A stretch of DNA of 64,000 bases, taken from assembly GCF_037126465.1 (NCBI RefSeq), contig NC_088201.1, positions 189,622,031-189,686,030 on the forward strand, in the 5' to 3' direction. The notes below the pieces were generated by a model that ran no database searches, had not been told where the DNA came from, and saw only the letters and a list, made by a program, of their open reading frames with translations. Position numbers and translations under genes: made by a program. The stretch's first letter is position 1; each line of letters begins with the position of its first letter. Shown piece by piece: positions 23,320 through 33,462 of the stretch. This DNA is from Ornithodoros turicata. Its lineage: Eukaryota > Arthropoda > Arachnida > Ixodida > Argasidae.

Positions 23320-23945
23320 CAGGGTCGGACACACATAAGCGTATCGCGGGAGCGCATGACCTGCAAGTATGCCAGCGCCGCGCAACGGATGCTCCTGGGT
23401 TTGAGACCTCGCGCCTAGCGAACATTCGCCACCTTTCGGTTGGGTCCGTCATTGCTCTCGTGGCGCCGGCGGGCGGGGAGACCCACCTGCTGTTGCTATT
23501 CAATCTCTGCTGACGATGTTTTGATGAGTGCGTGGCGCGGTGTAATCTTTTACGACATCACCGTCTTATCGGGATCAAGAAGGAAAGTGAAACAGACGGA
23601 TGTGATGACATACGATGCATCCTTCGCAAACGAACAGATAACTATACATTACAATAAATGCAAGTATGCCACGACATGCGCCTGTTTCACTTTTCTTCTC
23701 GATTCCGATAAGACAAAGATTACGTCGCGCCACGCACTGATCAAAACATCGTCAGCAGAGATTGAATAGCAAGAGCAGGTGGGTCGCCCCACCTGCCGGC
23801 GCCACAAGAGCAATGACGGACCCAACCGAGAGGTGACGAATGTTCGCTAGGCGCGAGGTCTCAAACCCAGGAGCATCCGTTGCGCGGCGCTGGCATACTT
23901 GCAGGTCATGCGCTCCCGCGATACGCTTATGTGTGTCCGACCCTG
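23320..23945. mobile_element. Foldback MITE in the Gypsy leader, TA TSD
   Basis: It starts CAGGGTCGGACACACATAAG at 23320 and ends with the complement at 23945, with TA on each side (23318-23319, 23946-23947). The inverted arms of about 280 bp (23320-23600 and 23670-23945) are nearly identical. The short centre contains an imperfect inner palindrome. No ORF is expected. It lies between the primer site and gag, so it would put a long hairpin into the genomic RNA. Confidence 0.85.
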
Positions 23946-24076
23946 TACTAGTTTTTGTGTAGTTGAGTAGTTTGTTGTAGTTTGTAGTTTATTGCTGTTG
24001 TTTCTTTGTGTGTGCGTTTTTCGTGTGTTTCTTTGAGTTTTTCAGCTCCCACCCGGTGGACGAGCCCTCGGAGCTG

Positions 24077-24745
24077 ATGGCTGACAAGGCGAAGGTGCCC
24101 GCGCCGCAGTCAGACGCCATCGCAACAGCAGAACTCCTGTCACGCATGACGGAGTTGTGCTCGTTGGTGGTTCAACGCCTGGATGCCGGGTCGGTTTCCC
24201 CGCCGCAGGCACAAGCACCTCTACGACTCAACTTACCGGTGCCTACCTTCTCAGGTTACACCGATAAGAAGTCCGTTGCCGATTTCCTGGACGACCTCAC
24301 CGCCTATCAGACGGGTATGGGAATTTCGGACGACGATCTAATCCAACGCATCCTGCAGGTTGCTTTGGTCGGAGACGCCGCCCGCTGGCTTCGGTTGCAA
24401 TCGGAGTTTACGTCCTTGCAGGACTTCCAGGAGCGGTTCAAAAACGAATTTCTTCCCCCGGATTACGAATACCGTGTCCTAGAGGAATTGCATAAGCGTA
24501 CTCAACATCCTGAGGAAAGCTTATCTGAATTCGTTCGGGCATTGCAAGATCTGTACAGCAGAGCGGATCCCACTGCTACGGAAGAGCAGCGCGTCGCACG
24601 GGCTATCCGTCAGTGCCACCCGCGCTTCCGGCCCTACTTAAGAGCCCATCGTTTTAAAACCCTTGAGGCGTTGGCCCAGGAGGCTCGTTCAATACAAGGC
24701 GACCTCCTGGCAGAGCTTCAATACCGGCCCCCTCCGCCCCCGGAG
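24077..24745 (+). CDS. Gypsy gag, N-terminal part (interrupted)
   Basis: I prefer the ATG at 24077 (MADKAKVPAP); the frame is open upstream to 24008. It encodes the capsid-like retrotransposon gag domain (VPTFSGYTDKKSVADFLDDL, WLRLQSEFTSLQDFQERFK). The reading stops being Gypsy exactly after codon 223, where the MULE-like element inserts; the reading frame resumes at 33073 without phase change. The protein would package the RNA in a virus-like particle. Confidence 0.88.
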
Positions 24746-24899
24746 GCGAAATTCCGTAACGCAGGCTAGTATACGCATAGGAGAATGCGCGCATGCCTAT
24801 TGGTTGGCACCGCGGCAGCCTGAAAACCTGGGGCGGCTAGAAACAGACGGAGTTGCGGAGTTGCCTTCGCCCCATCGCGGCCAGCATGGCTGCCAGTAC

Positions 24900-24971
24900 C
24901 GGCAATCCAGTAGATGTGGGTTCGATCCCTACAGCTGGCTAACCTTTTCAGTGACTTTCATGTTTCATCGT
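24900..24971 (+). mobile_element. 5'-truncated tRNA-derived SINE in the MULE left end
   Basis: 72 bp flanked by TGCCAGTAC (24891-24899 and 24972-24980). The other MULE end lacks it, which fixes the boundaries. It contains a B-box (GGGTTCGATCC, 24919-24929) followed by AGCTGGCTAACCTTTTCAG, shared with the tail in LINE C ORF1. It resembles Ruka-type SINEs of ticks. It is not a tRNA gene: no A-box or cloverleaf is present. Confidence 0.75.
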
Positions 24972-25189
24972 TGCCAGTACTTGTTTACACTCTGCAATGG
25001 GAACTGAATTATCTAGAAGGGAAGGTGCAAGGAGCCAAGAAAGCGAGAGATGAATAGTGAACAGTGTGATCTCCTAGTACAGTGTTGCAATTGTGGAAGT
25101 GTTGTGGTCAGCTCTCGTTCCGAGCGGCGTTCCGTGTTGTTTGGCGTGCGTGTGTTTGACATAAGCCGCTGCACAAGTACGGTGGAAGA

Positions 25190-27380
25190 ATTCAGTATTG
25201 CTTGGCTGCACCTAAGTGTACATTGCTCCCCCTTGCTCCCCTTGGAGAAAACCCTGGGACCGTCAAGTTTTGGAGTATTATTATGAAAGGAACATTACAA
25301 CACTTCCTCCCACACACGTTTTCCTATTTAAGCTTGAAACCTCGTTCATTTTACCGAACATGAATAATTGAACCTCTTTAAGGAATAATGGGATAAGTCA
25401 AAAGATATCAAAACCGAGATAATGGGCCTGATCTGATTGTCCGTCCGTCACCTGCTCAGACTCCCCATATTACCGTGGTATACACCCTTCTCCCTTTCTG
25501 ACCACGAATGTTTCTGTGTGTTGTTAAAAAGCAAGCTAACGTCCTTTGCTGGAGCAAAACCTGCATTCTCCTGTATTGTCCAGGCAATGCTACTGAATGG
25601 TGTGTCGCTACTCTTCGCACACTAGGTCCACACTAGCACATACTTCTTCAGCGCCCGCACCAAAAACCTTCCCGAACCACCCTTTCAGGGTCTCTTAATC
25701 AGCCGAACCCTCGCCCCATCACATTTCTTGGTCCATGACCAAATACAGCACACCAAAGTTCTGCCCTCAAAGCACTTCAGTCCTCACTGTTAGGTGACTC
25801 ATTATGATATTTTGCAGCAACACTACAGTCAATGGGTTTGAGTATCACCCCTGGTGATGAAACTCCCCAATCATAATCACCAAATAAATTAGTTGTTGGG
25901 TACACACTAACACAAATTGCGCACACTACACATTCCGAGTACATGAGGGGTACCAGGACAGTTTTCTTCCTTATATGCACCTATACGTAGTCTCAAGCGT
26001 TGGAACATGCAACACCACGACTCCATCATCGTGGGCAGGTCAGTGATGCAACCTGCAGGAGTGAGACGGGCTCTCACAAAAACCATGTGAAACATTTCAC
26101 AGTGCAAACGAATTATACAGGGTAGAATATACGCGATGGCATTGTGTGAGGTGCAATCAGTGCAGAAATCTTCAGTAATAGAATGTTCCAGTATTCACGA
26201 ATACCGAAAAGTCACAAAAGCTCCGTTCCACCCCATACCGATGTGGGAAACTCAGTAAGATAGTAAGATATCCAAGGACTGCAGCCCAGAGGTGAAGTGC
26301 TGGCGTTTCAATATGAAATGCTGCAGCAGCGTTGAAAATTGAGCGCACCGCAGCATCGTTCTATGGTTATAGGTTATGGTTACAGATACTGTAGACCTTA
26401 ACTGAACAAGTGAACATATCACTTGACTGCAGTAGAACATGGCCAAAAATTAAGGCAGGACACTTGCAAGATCAAGCTATCATGCCAAATCAGCATTGTG
26501 TCGACTTGACAAATATTTCCAAGCTATCCGCCATGCTAGAATGCCAAAAACAATAATGTGAACTGCGATAACAGCTGTTGCTAGACCAGCTAATCCTAAA
26601 CGCTATCCGCATCCACCACACTATCTGCACACTCCGTTCGTGACACCTTGTGGTCAGTTTAATTTACTTCGATTAACTCTTCCACGTTAATTATTTGTGC
26701 CACAAACATTGCCAGGAAAATATTGTTTTATACTCCCGTAAAAGGGTTGAAAACTTTTAAAGCTTTACAAAATGCTAGGTCACATGGGTCTACGGATTCA
26801 AACAGGTGAGCTGGGGTGCAAGCAACAAGATGCCTGAGTAGATGTAATTGGGACACGTTCCAATTGGAAGCAGTGTCAGTACCCTAACGCAGTATTTGTG
26901 TTGAGGACAAAGCATCTTCAAATTCAACGTATGTTACGAATGTCCTTCTTTCCAACTTATTTTGACGACGCCCAACGATGGCTAGATGACTGCACTAAAT
27001 GTACATCTACCTCGTGGATTATAAGCATGGTGAAGAGATCTGAACGGTGAGTTCTTTGCACCTTCAGGCAGTTCTGCTGTTTCAGTGTGCTCATTGCTTA
27101 CCCACCTCCTGAAAGCAATACCATAGGGTAGGGGTCTTGAGGTGCATATAGTCATCTTAGACCATATGCTGGACACTGGTAGAAAAATTAAGATAGAAAA
27201 ATCATAGAACAAGACTAGATTGGCAATATGCAATCTTAAATATGTATAACTGGCTCAACAAGGAGTTCAGGTTCTCATGACGTATATTTGATCTTATTGC
27301 AAGACAGTACTCTCATGTTACATAGCTAACTAACAACATGCTGTTTGTTGTTCATTTGTTCCATTTTTGTTGTCACAACC
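25190..27380. other. MULE interior, non-coding
   Basis: AT-rich, without convincing coding similarity on either strand; only short random ORFs. Confidence 0.4.
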
Positions 27381-27382
27381 AG

Positions 27383-27610
27383 GTTGCTTCCTTGGAGGCA
27401 TGGCTGTGTCAGAGGCCATACGCCTACATGAAACTAAGCTGGAGATGTAAAACAATGCCCATGAACTGCTTAGCTGTTAACCCAACGCAGAGAACAGTGT
27501 ACCACTGGTATGAACAGTGGCGAAATGATGCATATGGCGATGACAGAGAGCCCACTCAGAAGGTGAAGGAAAAGATTTCTTTGTATAGACAAGATGATAA
27601 CCCCCGCCAT
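27383..27610 (+). pseudogene. Possible MULE transposase exon (N-terminal part)
   Basis: A pyrimidine-rich TTGTTGTCACAACCAG precedes 27383 and looks like a splice acceptor. The open frame that follows reads NPTQRTVYHWYEQWRNDAYG and then QKVKEKISLYRQ. This spacing of aromatic, Trp and Lys residues resembles the region before the DDE core in animal MULE transposases. It is a judgement from memory; the fragment is short and has no partner in frame. Confidence 0.35.
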
Positions 27611-27699
27611 GCTTACTTTAGTTTATGTTCAGTTATTTTAGTGGTTAACATATTTTTAAACCTAGTATATAATAATGCTACATAACATGGTTAGCGGTA

Positions 27700-28239
27700 T
27701 TGGATAGGAAGCACAGAATGTGTAAAAAATATTTTGAGGAACAGAGACTTTGAAGACTATCACAAAAAATTATGAATTTGGGAAATGTTGCTTTTTACGG
27801 CATATTCATCCGTTAATTGCACACTGATGTAGTTCTGATAAAGATATGAGATAAATTTCATTTGGAAGTATGCCCCTTGTACAAAGGTTCGTCATCCGCA
27901 GCAAAAAAAAAAAAAAAAATATTGAACTTAACCATCCCCACACTCACTTCACCTATTATATTTAGCAACATTACATCTAACATCAACTAGAGGTGTCACC
28001 AGCCTGCTGAGCTGGCTCCTCATATTATAATTTTTATTTTTACTAGTATTTAGCAGGGGGTACAAGCAAAAAGCTACGACACTGTTGCTTGGCGGGACCT
28101 GGCCCCCTCAATTACTTCACTTCGACAGTTCGAGGCTTCTGTTATTGTTTTCTTTTGTGGTAGCTAAAAGAGTTAAGTTGTTGTGCTTTCCTTGCTTATT
28201 TCACACCCATTATTGCCTGGCACCATAAGTCTGTGTTAG
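27700..28239. other. MULE interior, non-coding
   Basis: AT-rich with an A-run at about 27902-27919. Nothing recognised. Confidence 0.35.
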
Positions 28240-28243
28240 TAAG

Positions 28244-28419
28244 TGTAACGTCCGAGCAAAAACCAAGCGTTTAATGAATAGCAAAGTGGGCCCGCATACG
28301 GTGGGTCCAGATTCCAAGACAGAACTCAGAGCTCCCTGCGCGAGCTCAAGGTCATCAGCGTCTCGCCCAAGCTCTTGGCGATGGTGATGACACCCCTAAA
28401 GCAGCCAGCGGCCGCTACA
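28244..28419. repeat. Solo LTR
   Basis: A GC-rich island of 176 bp in AT-rich surroundings starts TGTAACGTCC and ends CCGCTACA (TG...CA). It is flanked by TAAG on both sides (28240-28243 and 28420-28423). This is the footprint of an LTR element lost by LTR-LTR recombination. No internal domain is near; family unknown. Confidence 0.6.
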
Positions 28420-28423
28420 TAAG

Positions 28424-30610
28424 CATTGTGTCCGTCATCGCTTAAACATATTATGGTTATTCAAGTGCTCGTCAGTGTCCAATGTCATTTAAGTACATTC
28501 GTAGGACCAGTGCTCCTGTTGAACAGCGCCGCAGAAGTAGTCTGTTCTCGTGAGAACCTGAAGTGTGAAGGTTAATTTCTACAAGTTGTTTCTGAATAAC
28601 GCAAATCGGGTTGTGCCGCTCCACTGTGTTTGGAGGAAGCAGCGACGATGCACTGTGGGCTGAAGCAGCCTTGCGGGGCAACACCGGATGTGTGTGACGG
28701 TGGTCAAGTTCTAAAATTATTTCGCTGCAAAAGCAGTCTTTTGATGAAACGTTGTGGAAAAAATAATCAAGGTGTGTACTATGAAATGCAGTTGTCTCAT
28801 ATTTTTATCAGAACCACCTCAGTATGCGATTGAAGGCTGACTGTGTGGCAAAAAGCAATATATCTGGACTTCCAATTTTTTTCGCACATACTTTTCCAAA
28901 TATGCGCGCCCCAAAATATTTCTAACATGTTCTGGGCCTCCTAGGCAAGAGCGCTGAACAGTTTAAATGGCTCTGAAAAAATTGTGGAGTTCCATAAAAA
29001 GTCAAAGAATTTTTTAATTTTTGTTTTTCAGGGAGCATAAACTGTCGATTAGCCACCGATCACAGAGTGTCGATCAACCTTCAGTGCATATGACATGAAA
29101 GTGTTACGATTTGTGATCGCTCAGAAGATATCCGGTTAGAATTTGCAAAAAAAAAAGCTATTTCGTTGTATTTTTTTTTTTTAAACAGGTAGGTCACATG
29201 TCCCTTCGCAAATCTTCCCAGAGAGCAATTTTCTTTCTGCAAGCGGGGAGCATTGGCTGCATGGGAACAACCAACCACAATTTATTTGAAAGAAGTCAGG
29301 GACAGTCCAGCGCAACATCTGGGACATGGAATGACCCAGAACATAACGATAGAATGCAAGCGACTCAGTGTAGTCTTGGAGGAGGCAATATTACCCTGTA
29401 TTTGGGATGTGCTGAGACGGAGAACAAGAGACTTATATACAGGACAGGACTCCCATCTGCATCTGTTGTCCTCCGTCTCTGTACATTGACTCAAGGTAAT
29501 ATTGCCTCCTTTAAGACTGTTGTACCTCTGCCAGCTAGTGATGGTCATACTAGAAAATATATAACGCCACTGTCTTCTTAGCTTCTGCATGAAGAGCCTG
29601 TTTATTTTTCCGTTGTTTGAGTTGGTCAAAGTTGTACACAGATGTCTGGGAGCACACAAAAATCACATTTATGGCAGGGCTAACAGCTCCCTAGAGCCAT
29701 TAAAATTTGGACAAATTGTATCCCAATTCCAATGCTGGCATTTGCTATTCTACTATTTTGTCTGGGTTACTGATGGAAAGATATCACCTTCTACTTGGTA
29801 GTCCTCTGTTCTCAATTTTGTGTTTCGTTTTAACTTCAAATTCACGATCTGCACTACTCAGATACAGATGTGAAGACCTCTATCATCAAAGGTCTACTAT
29901 CAAAGCTAATGGCTGCTCAATCCCAGAAGATCCACTTTGGTCTGTCAATTAGAAAAACCATAAAGATTTAGGAAGCAGCAAAAATGCTGCACAGTCAGGG
30001 CTTGCGTGACTCATTTTATGTCTTGATTATTCGTTGAATTCGATTTCAAAATATTCATATTCAATTTGTATTTGGTTTGAACTTGAAAATCACTATTTAC
30101 GCGGCCCTATTTTCTAATTGTGTCAAGGTTGCGCAGCTCAGTCTCAGACCCGCAACAGTGCTTCTAGTTGCAGTTGTGCATGCCTGTCCCCTAATCGCAG
30201 CTGTGGCTGCTATTGCTAGTGATGACTGAAGAAACTGGCATCGTAGAGTGGTTTTAAAAAGGCTGTTGCGATACACTTGTCTGAAACTACGAAAATGTTA
30301 TAATGCCTCTGCGTTCCACCATTGCAATTGAACAGGAGTCAATATGGCAGCATACACGGCAGGAGTGGTGTGTTGTGCATTTCTGCTTATGCACTCTTTT
30401 TCCAACAACAAATTCTTAGAAACAAGTCCAACTTGCTATTTGAGTGGATCACCAGAGCAACAGAAGCAAAAGAAAAAGTAACCAAAGTAGAGCAATGCTT
30501 TTCCAGAAAAGGAGAGAAAAAAAAAACTCGTACAATTCTCTTGTACAGTTGCTTTGCCATATAGTATTTTTTATGTTAACCTAAAATGCCATTTACAATG
30601 TGATGATGCA
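28424..30610. other. MULE interior, non-coding, with an imperfect stem-loop
   Basis: No transposase similarity is clear. 29372-29530 forms an imperfect inverted pair: GGAGGCAATATTACC and GGTAATATTGCCTCC about 100 bp apart, with extended weaker pairing. Confidence 0.4.
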
Positions 30611-30613
30611 CTG

Positions 30614-31760
30614 CAGATGGCTTGGTAAAAGCAAGGGAAGAGCTCCAAGCATTGCCGCATGACTCCTATAGGGCACGTGTGCGAGCATTCTTGCAAAAAT
30701 GAACAACAATGGGTGATGCTCTTTCGAAAAAGCATCTTAATGCGAGGCCCGACATGTACAAAATAATACGCAAAAGTATTTAAAGTAAGATGCTAAATAT
30801 GCAGCATACTGAATATTGAAAACAGAGTACAAGATACTCAAAACTGAAAGTAATTCGAGTAAAGCACTAAATACCCAAGTATTTAAGATACTCTTTAAAG
30901 TACTTTAGTATTAGCAGTAAGTGAAACGCCTATTCTGGCTGATGTGGCCGTACAACTGAAAGGAATAAACTTCCTCTGTCATACTTAAGCACAATGTTTG
31001 TTTACAAGGTCTTTGTGTCAAGTAATGTTTTATGTATTTTGGTGAACTCAAGTAAACTTTGGTGATATATTCTGACCCAAAACTTTGTAACCCCCTCCTG
31101 TATGGCAGCTTGGGTCTTTCAAATTCTGAGTCGTGTTTATTGCTTTGGTGACCAAGGAAATAAATGCCGGGATTATCTGGTACCTAACCCCCTGAGGATT
31201 CACCTGGGAATATGAATAGCAACAGTTTTCTTATGGCTATTGACGAGCAAGGCCAGGCATGGGACCAGCTTATTGTACAGGAGGATGAATGACAGATGCG
31301 GCAATTCCCAAAAACAAAGAATGAAAAACGGGGGAAGTTCCAGTGAGCTGAAAATCTGGACACTGTGGGGAAGTTTGCGGGACACGGCATGTCGAGGAAG
31401 GAGCGTTTTGAGTACTGCGTAGCAAATAGTGAAAGAAGTATTTCAAATGCTTTAAAAATACTTGTCACAAAACCTATCGCATAGAGTATCAAAATACAGA
31501 AAAAAAGTATACTGTATTTTGAGTATGTACGTAAGTCTGTGCGAAGCCATAAGCCCATAACACCAAGGACTTTGCTGATGCCGACATGGCATTGGCAGAT
31601 AGGTTGTAAAGAGCCAAGTAACAGCTCCAAGCCATGTGCATGTGCACGCATTCTTGCAAAATGAACAGCAGTGGGTGTTGCTGATTGAGAAAAGCATCCA
31701 AATGCGAGGCCATAACACCAACAACTTTGTCAATTTTCTGTCATGCAAATCTATGGCAGA
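30614..31760 (+). pseudogene. Duplicated fragments of a MULE-transposase-like C-terminal region
   Basis: Two related segments of about 100 bp lie at 30630-30750 and 31605-31720. The first reads AREELQALPHDSYRARVRAF in frame. Both, allowing one indel in the first, give FLQNEQQW followed by KSI and MRG. The second continues MRGHNTNNF, like the RGHNTNN block I recall from animal MULE/SWIM proteins. The shared text suggests a partial duplication of one exon, or two exon copies. Both are decayed. Confidence 0.4.
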
Positions 31761-31764
31761 GAAT

Positions 31765-32740
31765 CTGCTACACTAAGACACTCTAGAGGCCACTGTGTTC
31801 TTTCCAAATACATATTTATCGTACTTTCAGCAGAGGGAGTGTTATGCGAAATGAATAAGATGGGGTGGATACTGTGGTGAGCTCAGCAAACTGAAACATT
31901 CATTCTGCAGCAGACAAATTATTGAAATGCACTTGAATCTTACTATTACAGATGCCAAAGGGGGCAGGCTTATGTGAAAACACAGCATGCCACATTAAAG
32001 ATCCATTGAAGCTTCTGCCCTGAGAAAACTTTGCTGTGCATTGCCACCTATCAATGCAAAACCACAACATTCAGCTTTGTATGCATGAGCTGCAGTTTCA
32101 GGTCGCAAGCTCACACAAGAACAGACCGCCCAAGAGACCATGCTGCATAGGTTACCACAACTAAAGGCAGCTGTGAATTTTATTATTGCAAGCAGATCCC
32201 CTTTGAATTGGCGTGACATACACATAGTAATTATTCGTATATCGGCTCTTGGATGCACACAGACGACAGAACAAAAAAAAAAAAAAAACTTCTAGAATAC
32301 TAGACTCTTCCATCCAGATACAGGGAAGTGATACATCACTACTCCCTACCGCCCCCTCTTTATTTGGAGGGGGGTGCGAAGCTTGGAATATTGCTTGCGA
32401 AACCGCACAAATATGACTACATATTTTCAATCGTCAACTGAGGACGCAAGAATAGCAGTACACTTAAATTCTTCTTCAATCCTCACGCCAAATGTACGTA
32501 ACACAGTCGAAATGAAAATAGTAGTTGCCCTTCATGTTTGGCTACACGGAATACTTTGCCCTCATTCAGAATCCCATCACAGCAAAAAGGAGTGTTCCTA
32601 GTGGTTCGACTACCTGCGTCAATAACAGAAGCAAGAAGCGAGAAGTGCAATTAAGAAACCGCAACGAATTTCAGAATTTCTTGCGTCCTGAGCGGCCGTT
32701 GAGTCTATTGACACTTGGGTGCATCTACTGATCGTACTTG
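31765..32740. other. MULE interior near the right TIR
   Basis: No gene is seen. It contains an A-run at about 32273-32288 and, just inside the TIR, an (AC)n microsatellite at about 32754-32773. Confidence 0.35.
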
Positions 32741-33072
32741 ATCAATGCGCGCTCAACACACACACACACACAAAGCAACACGAAACGGCACACGGAACGA
32801 AGGCTGGCCACAGAACTTTCACCACTGCAACACTGTACTACGAGTTGTAGTTCATCTCCCACTTTCTTTGCTCCTTGCACCTTTCCTTCGCAATAATTCA
32901 GTTCGCATTTCAATTGGTAAACACACACTGGCCGCCATGTTGACAGCGGTAGCGGCTGCGTCCGTTTCTGGCTCCCGCAGGTTTTCAGGCTGCCGCAGCG
33001 CCATCCAATAGAGATGCAGCGCATTCTCCTATGCGTAAACTAGCCTACGTTACGGAATTTCGCCCCCCGGAG

Positions 33073-33462
33073 CTAGCGTTGGAACCGCGCTGCGCGTGGT
33101 CGGGAGGAGCCGCCTCGGTCGAACGCCTGCATGCAACAGGTTTGGGTGACAACCCCCGTAATTCAGACAATGCGGAGTCATCCCACCGAGCCCTAGATCC
33201 GTTCCTCTATGACCAGAGGACGATCCCCGCAGGAACGAGCCTTGACAGACCCGTCCCGCCCCGAAGTCGCGGTCAACCTGGCCTTTCAGCTAGCGAAACC
33301 CCACGGCAGCGGGAGCGGCATCATCCTGCGCCCCCGCAGCCACGAGCGCCCAACGGCTGTTGGAATTGCGGCAGCCCTGACCATTTTCGTCGGGAATGCC
33401 CGCGACAAAGACCGAACACCCGTAATGTGCCATCGGGAAACGGTCGCAGCCGGCGTCCATGA
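33073..33462 (+). CDS. Gypsy gag, C-terminal part with zinc knuckle
   Basis: It continues the gag frame after the MULE TSD. It is Pro/Arg-rich and has one CCHC knuckle, CWNCGSPDHFRREC, at about 33363-33404, the nucleocapsid function. The stop at 33460-33462 overlaps the pol ATG at 33459 (ATGA), so pol lies in the -1 frame relative to gag. Confidence 0.88.
   Translation, partial: LALEPRCAWSGGAASVERLHATGLGDNPRNSDNAESSHRALDPFLYDQRTIPAGTSLDRPVPPRSRGQPGLSASETPRQRERHHPAPPQPRAPNGCWNCGSPDHFRRECPRQRPNTRNVPSGNGRSRRP

Larger units (their letters stand above)
24746..33063. mobile_element. MULE-like DNA transposon (8.3 kb) inserted in gag
   Basis: The ends are long inverted repeats of roughly 390 bp (24746-25190 without a SINE insertion; 32745-33063). 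They start GCGAAATTCCGTAACG and show moderate divergence. CCCCCGGAG is duplicated on both sides (24737-24745, 33064-33072). A 9-bp TSD with very long TIRs is the Mutator-like signature. The 7.5-kb interior is AT-rich and holds only fragments resembling a MULE transposase, plus a solo LTR. This copy must therefore have been moved in trans. Confidence 0.8.

Noticed and set aside
22779..23503. Minus-strand ORFs over the 5' LTR, repeated at 37565-37982
   Set aside because: They occur twice because they are antisense readings of the LTR.
24910..24935. tRNA gene suggested by GGGTTCGATCC
   Set aside because: There is no A-box or acceptor stem, and the segment has its own 9-bp TSD; it is a SINE fragment.
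27902..27919. Poly(A) tail of a retrogene
   Set aside because: No coding similarity upstream and no TSD; probably a simple A-run.
32754..32773. (AC)n as a functional element
   Set aside because: Simple microsatellite within the MULE end, with no sign of function.
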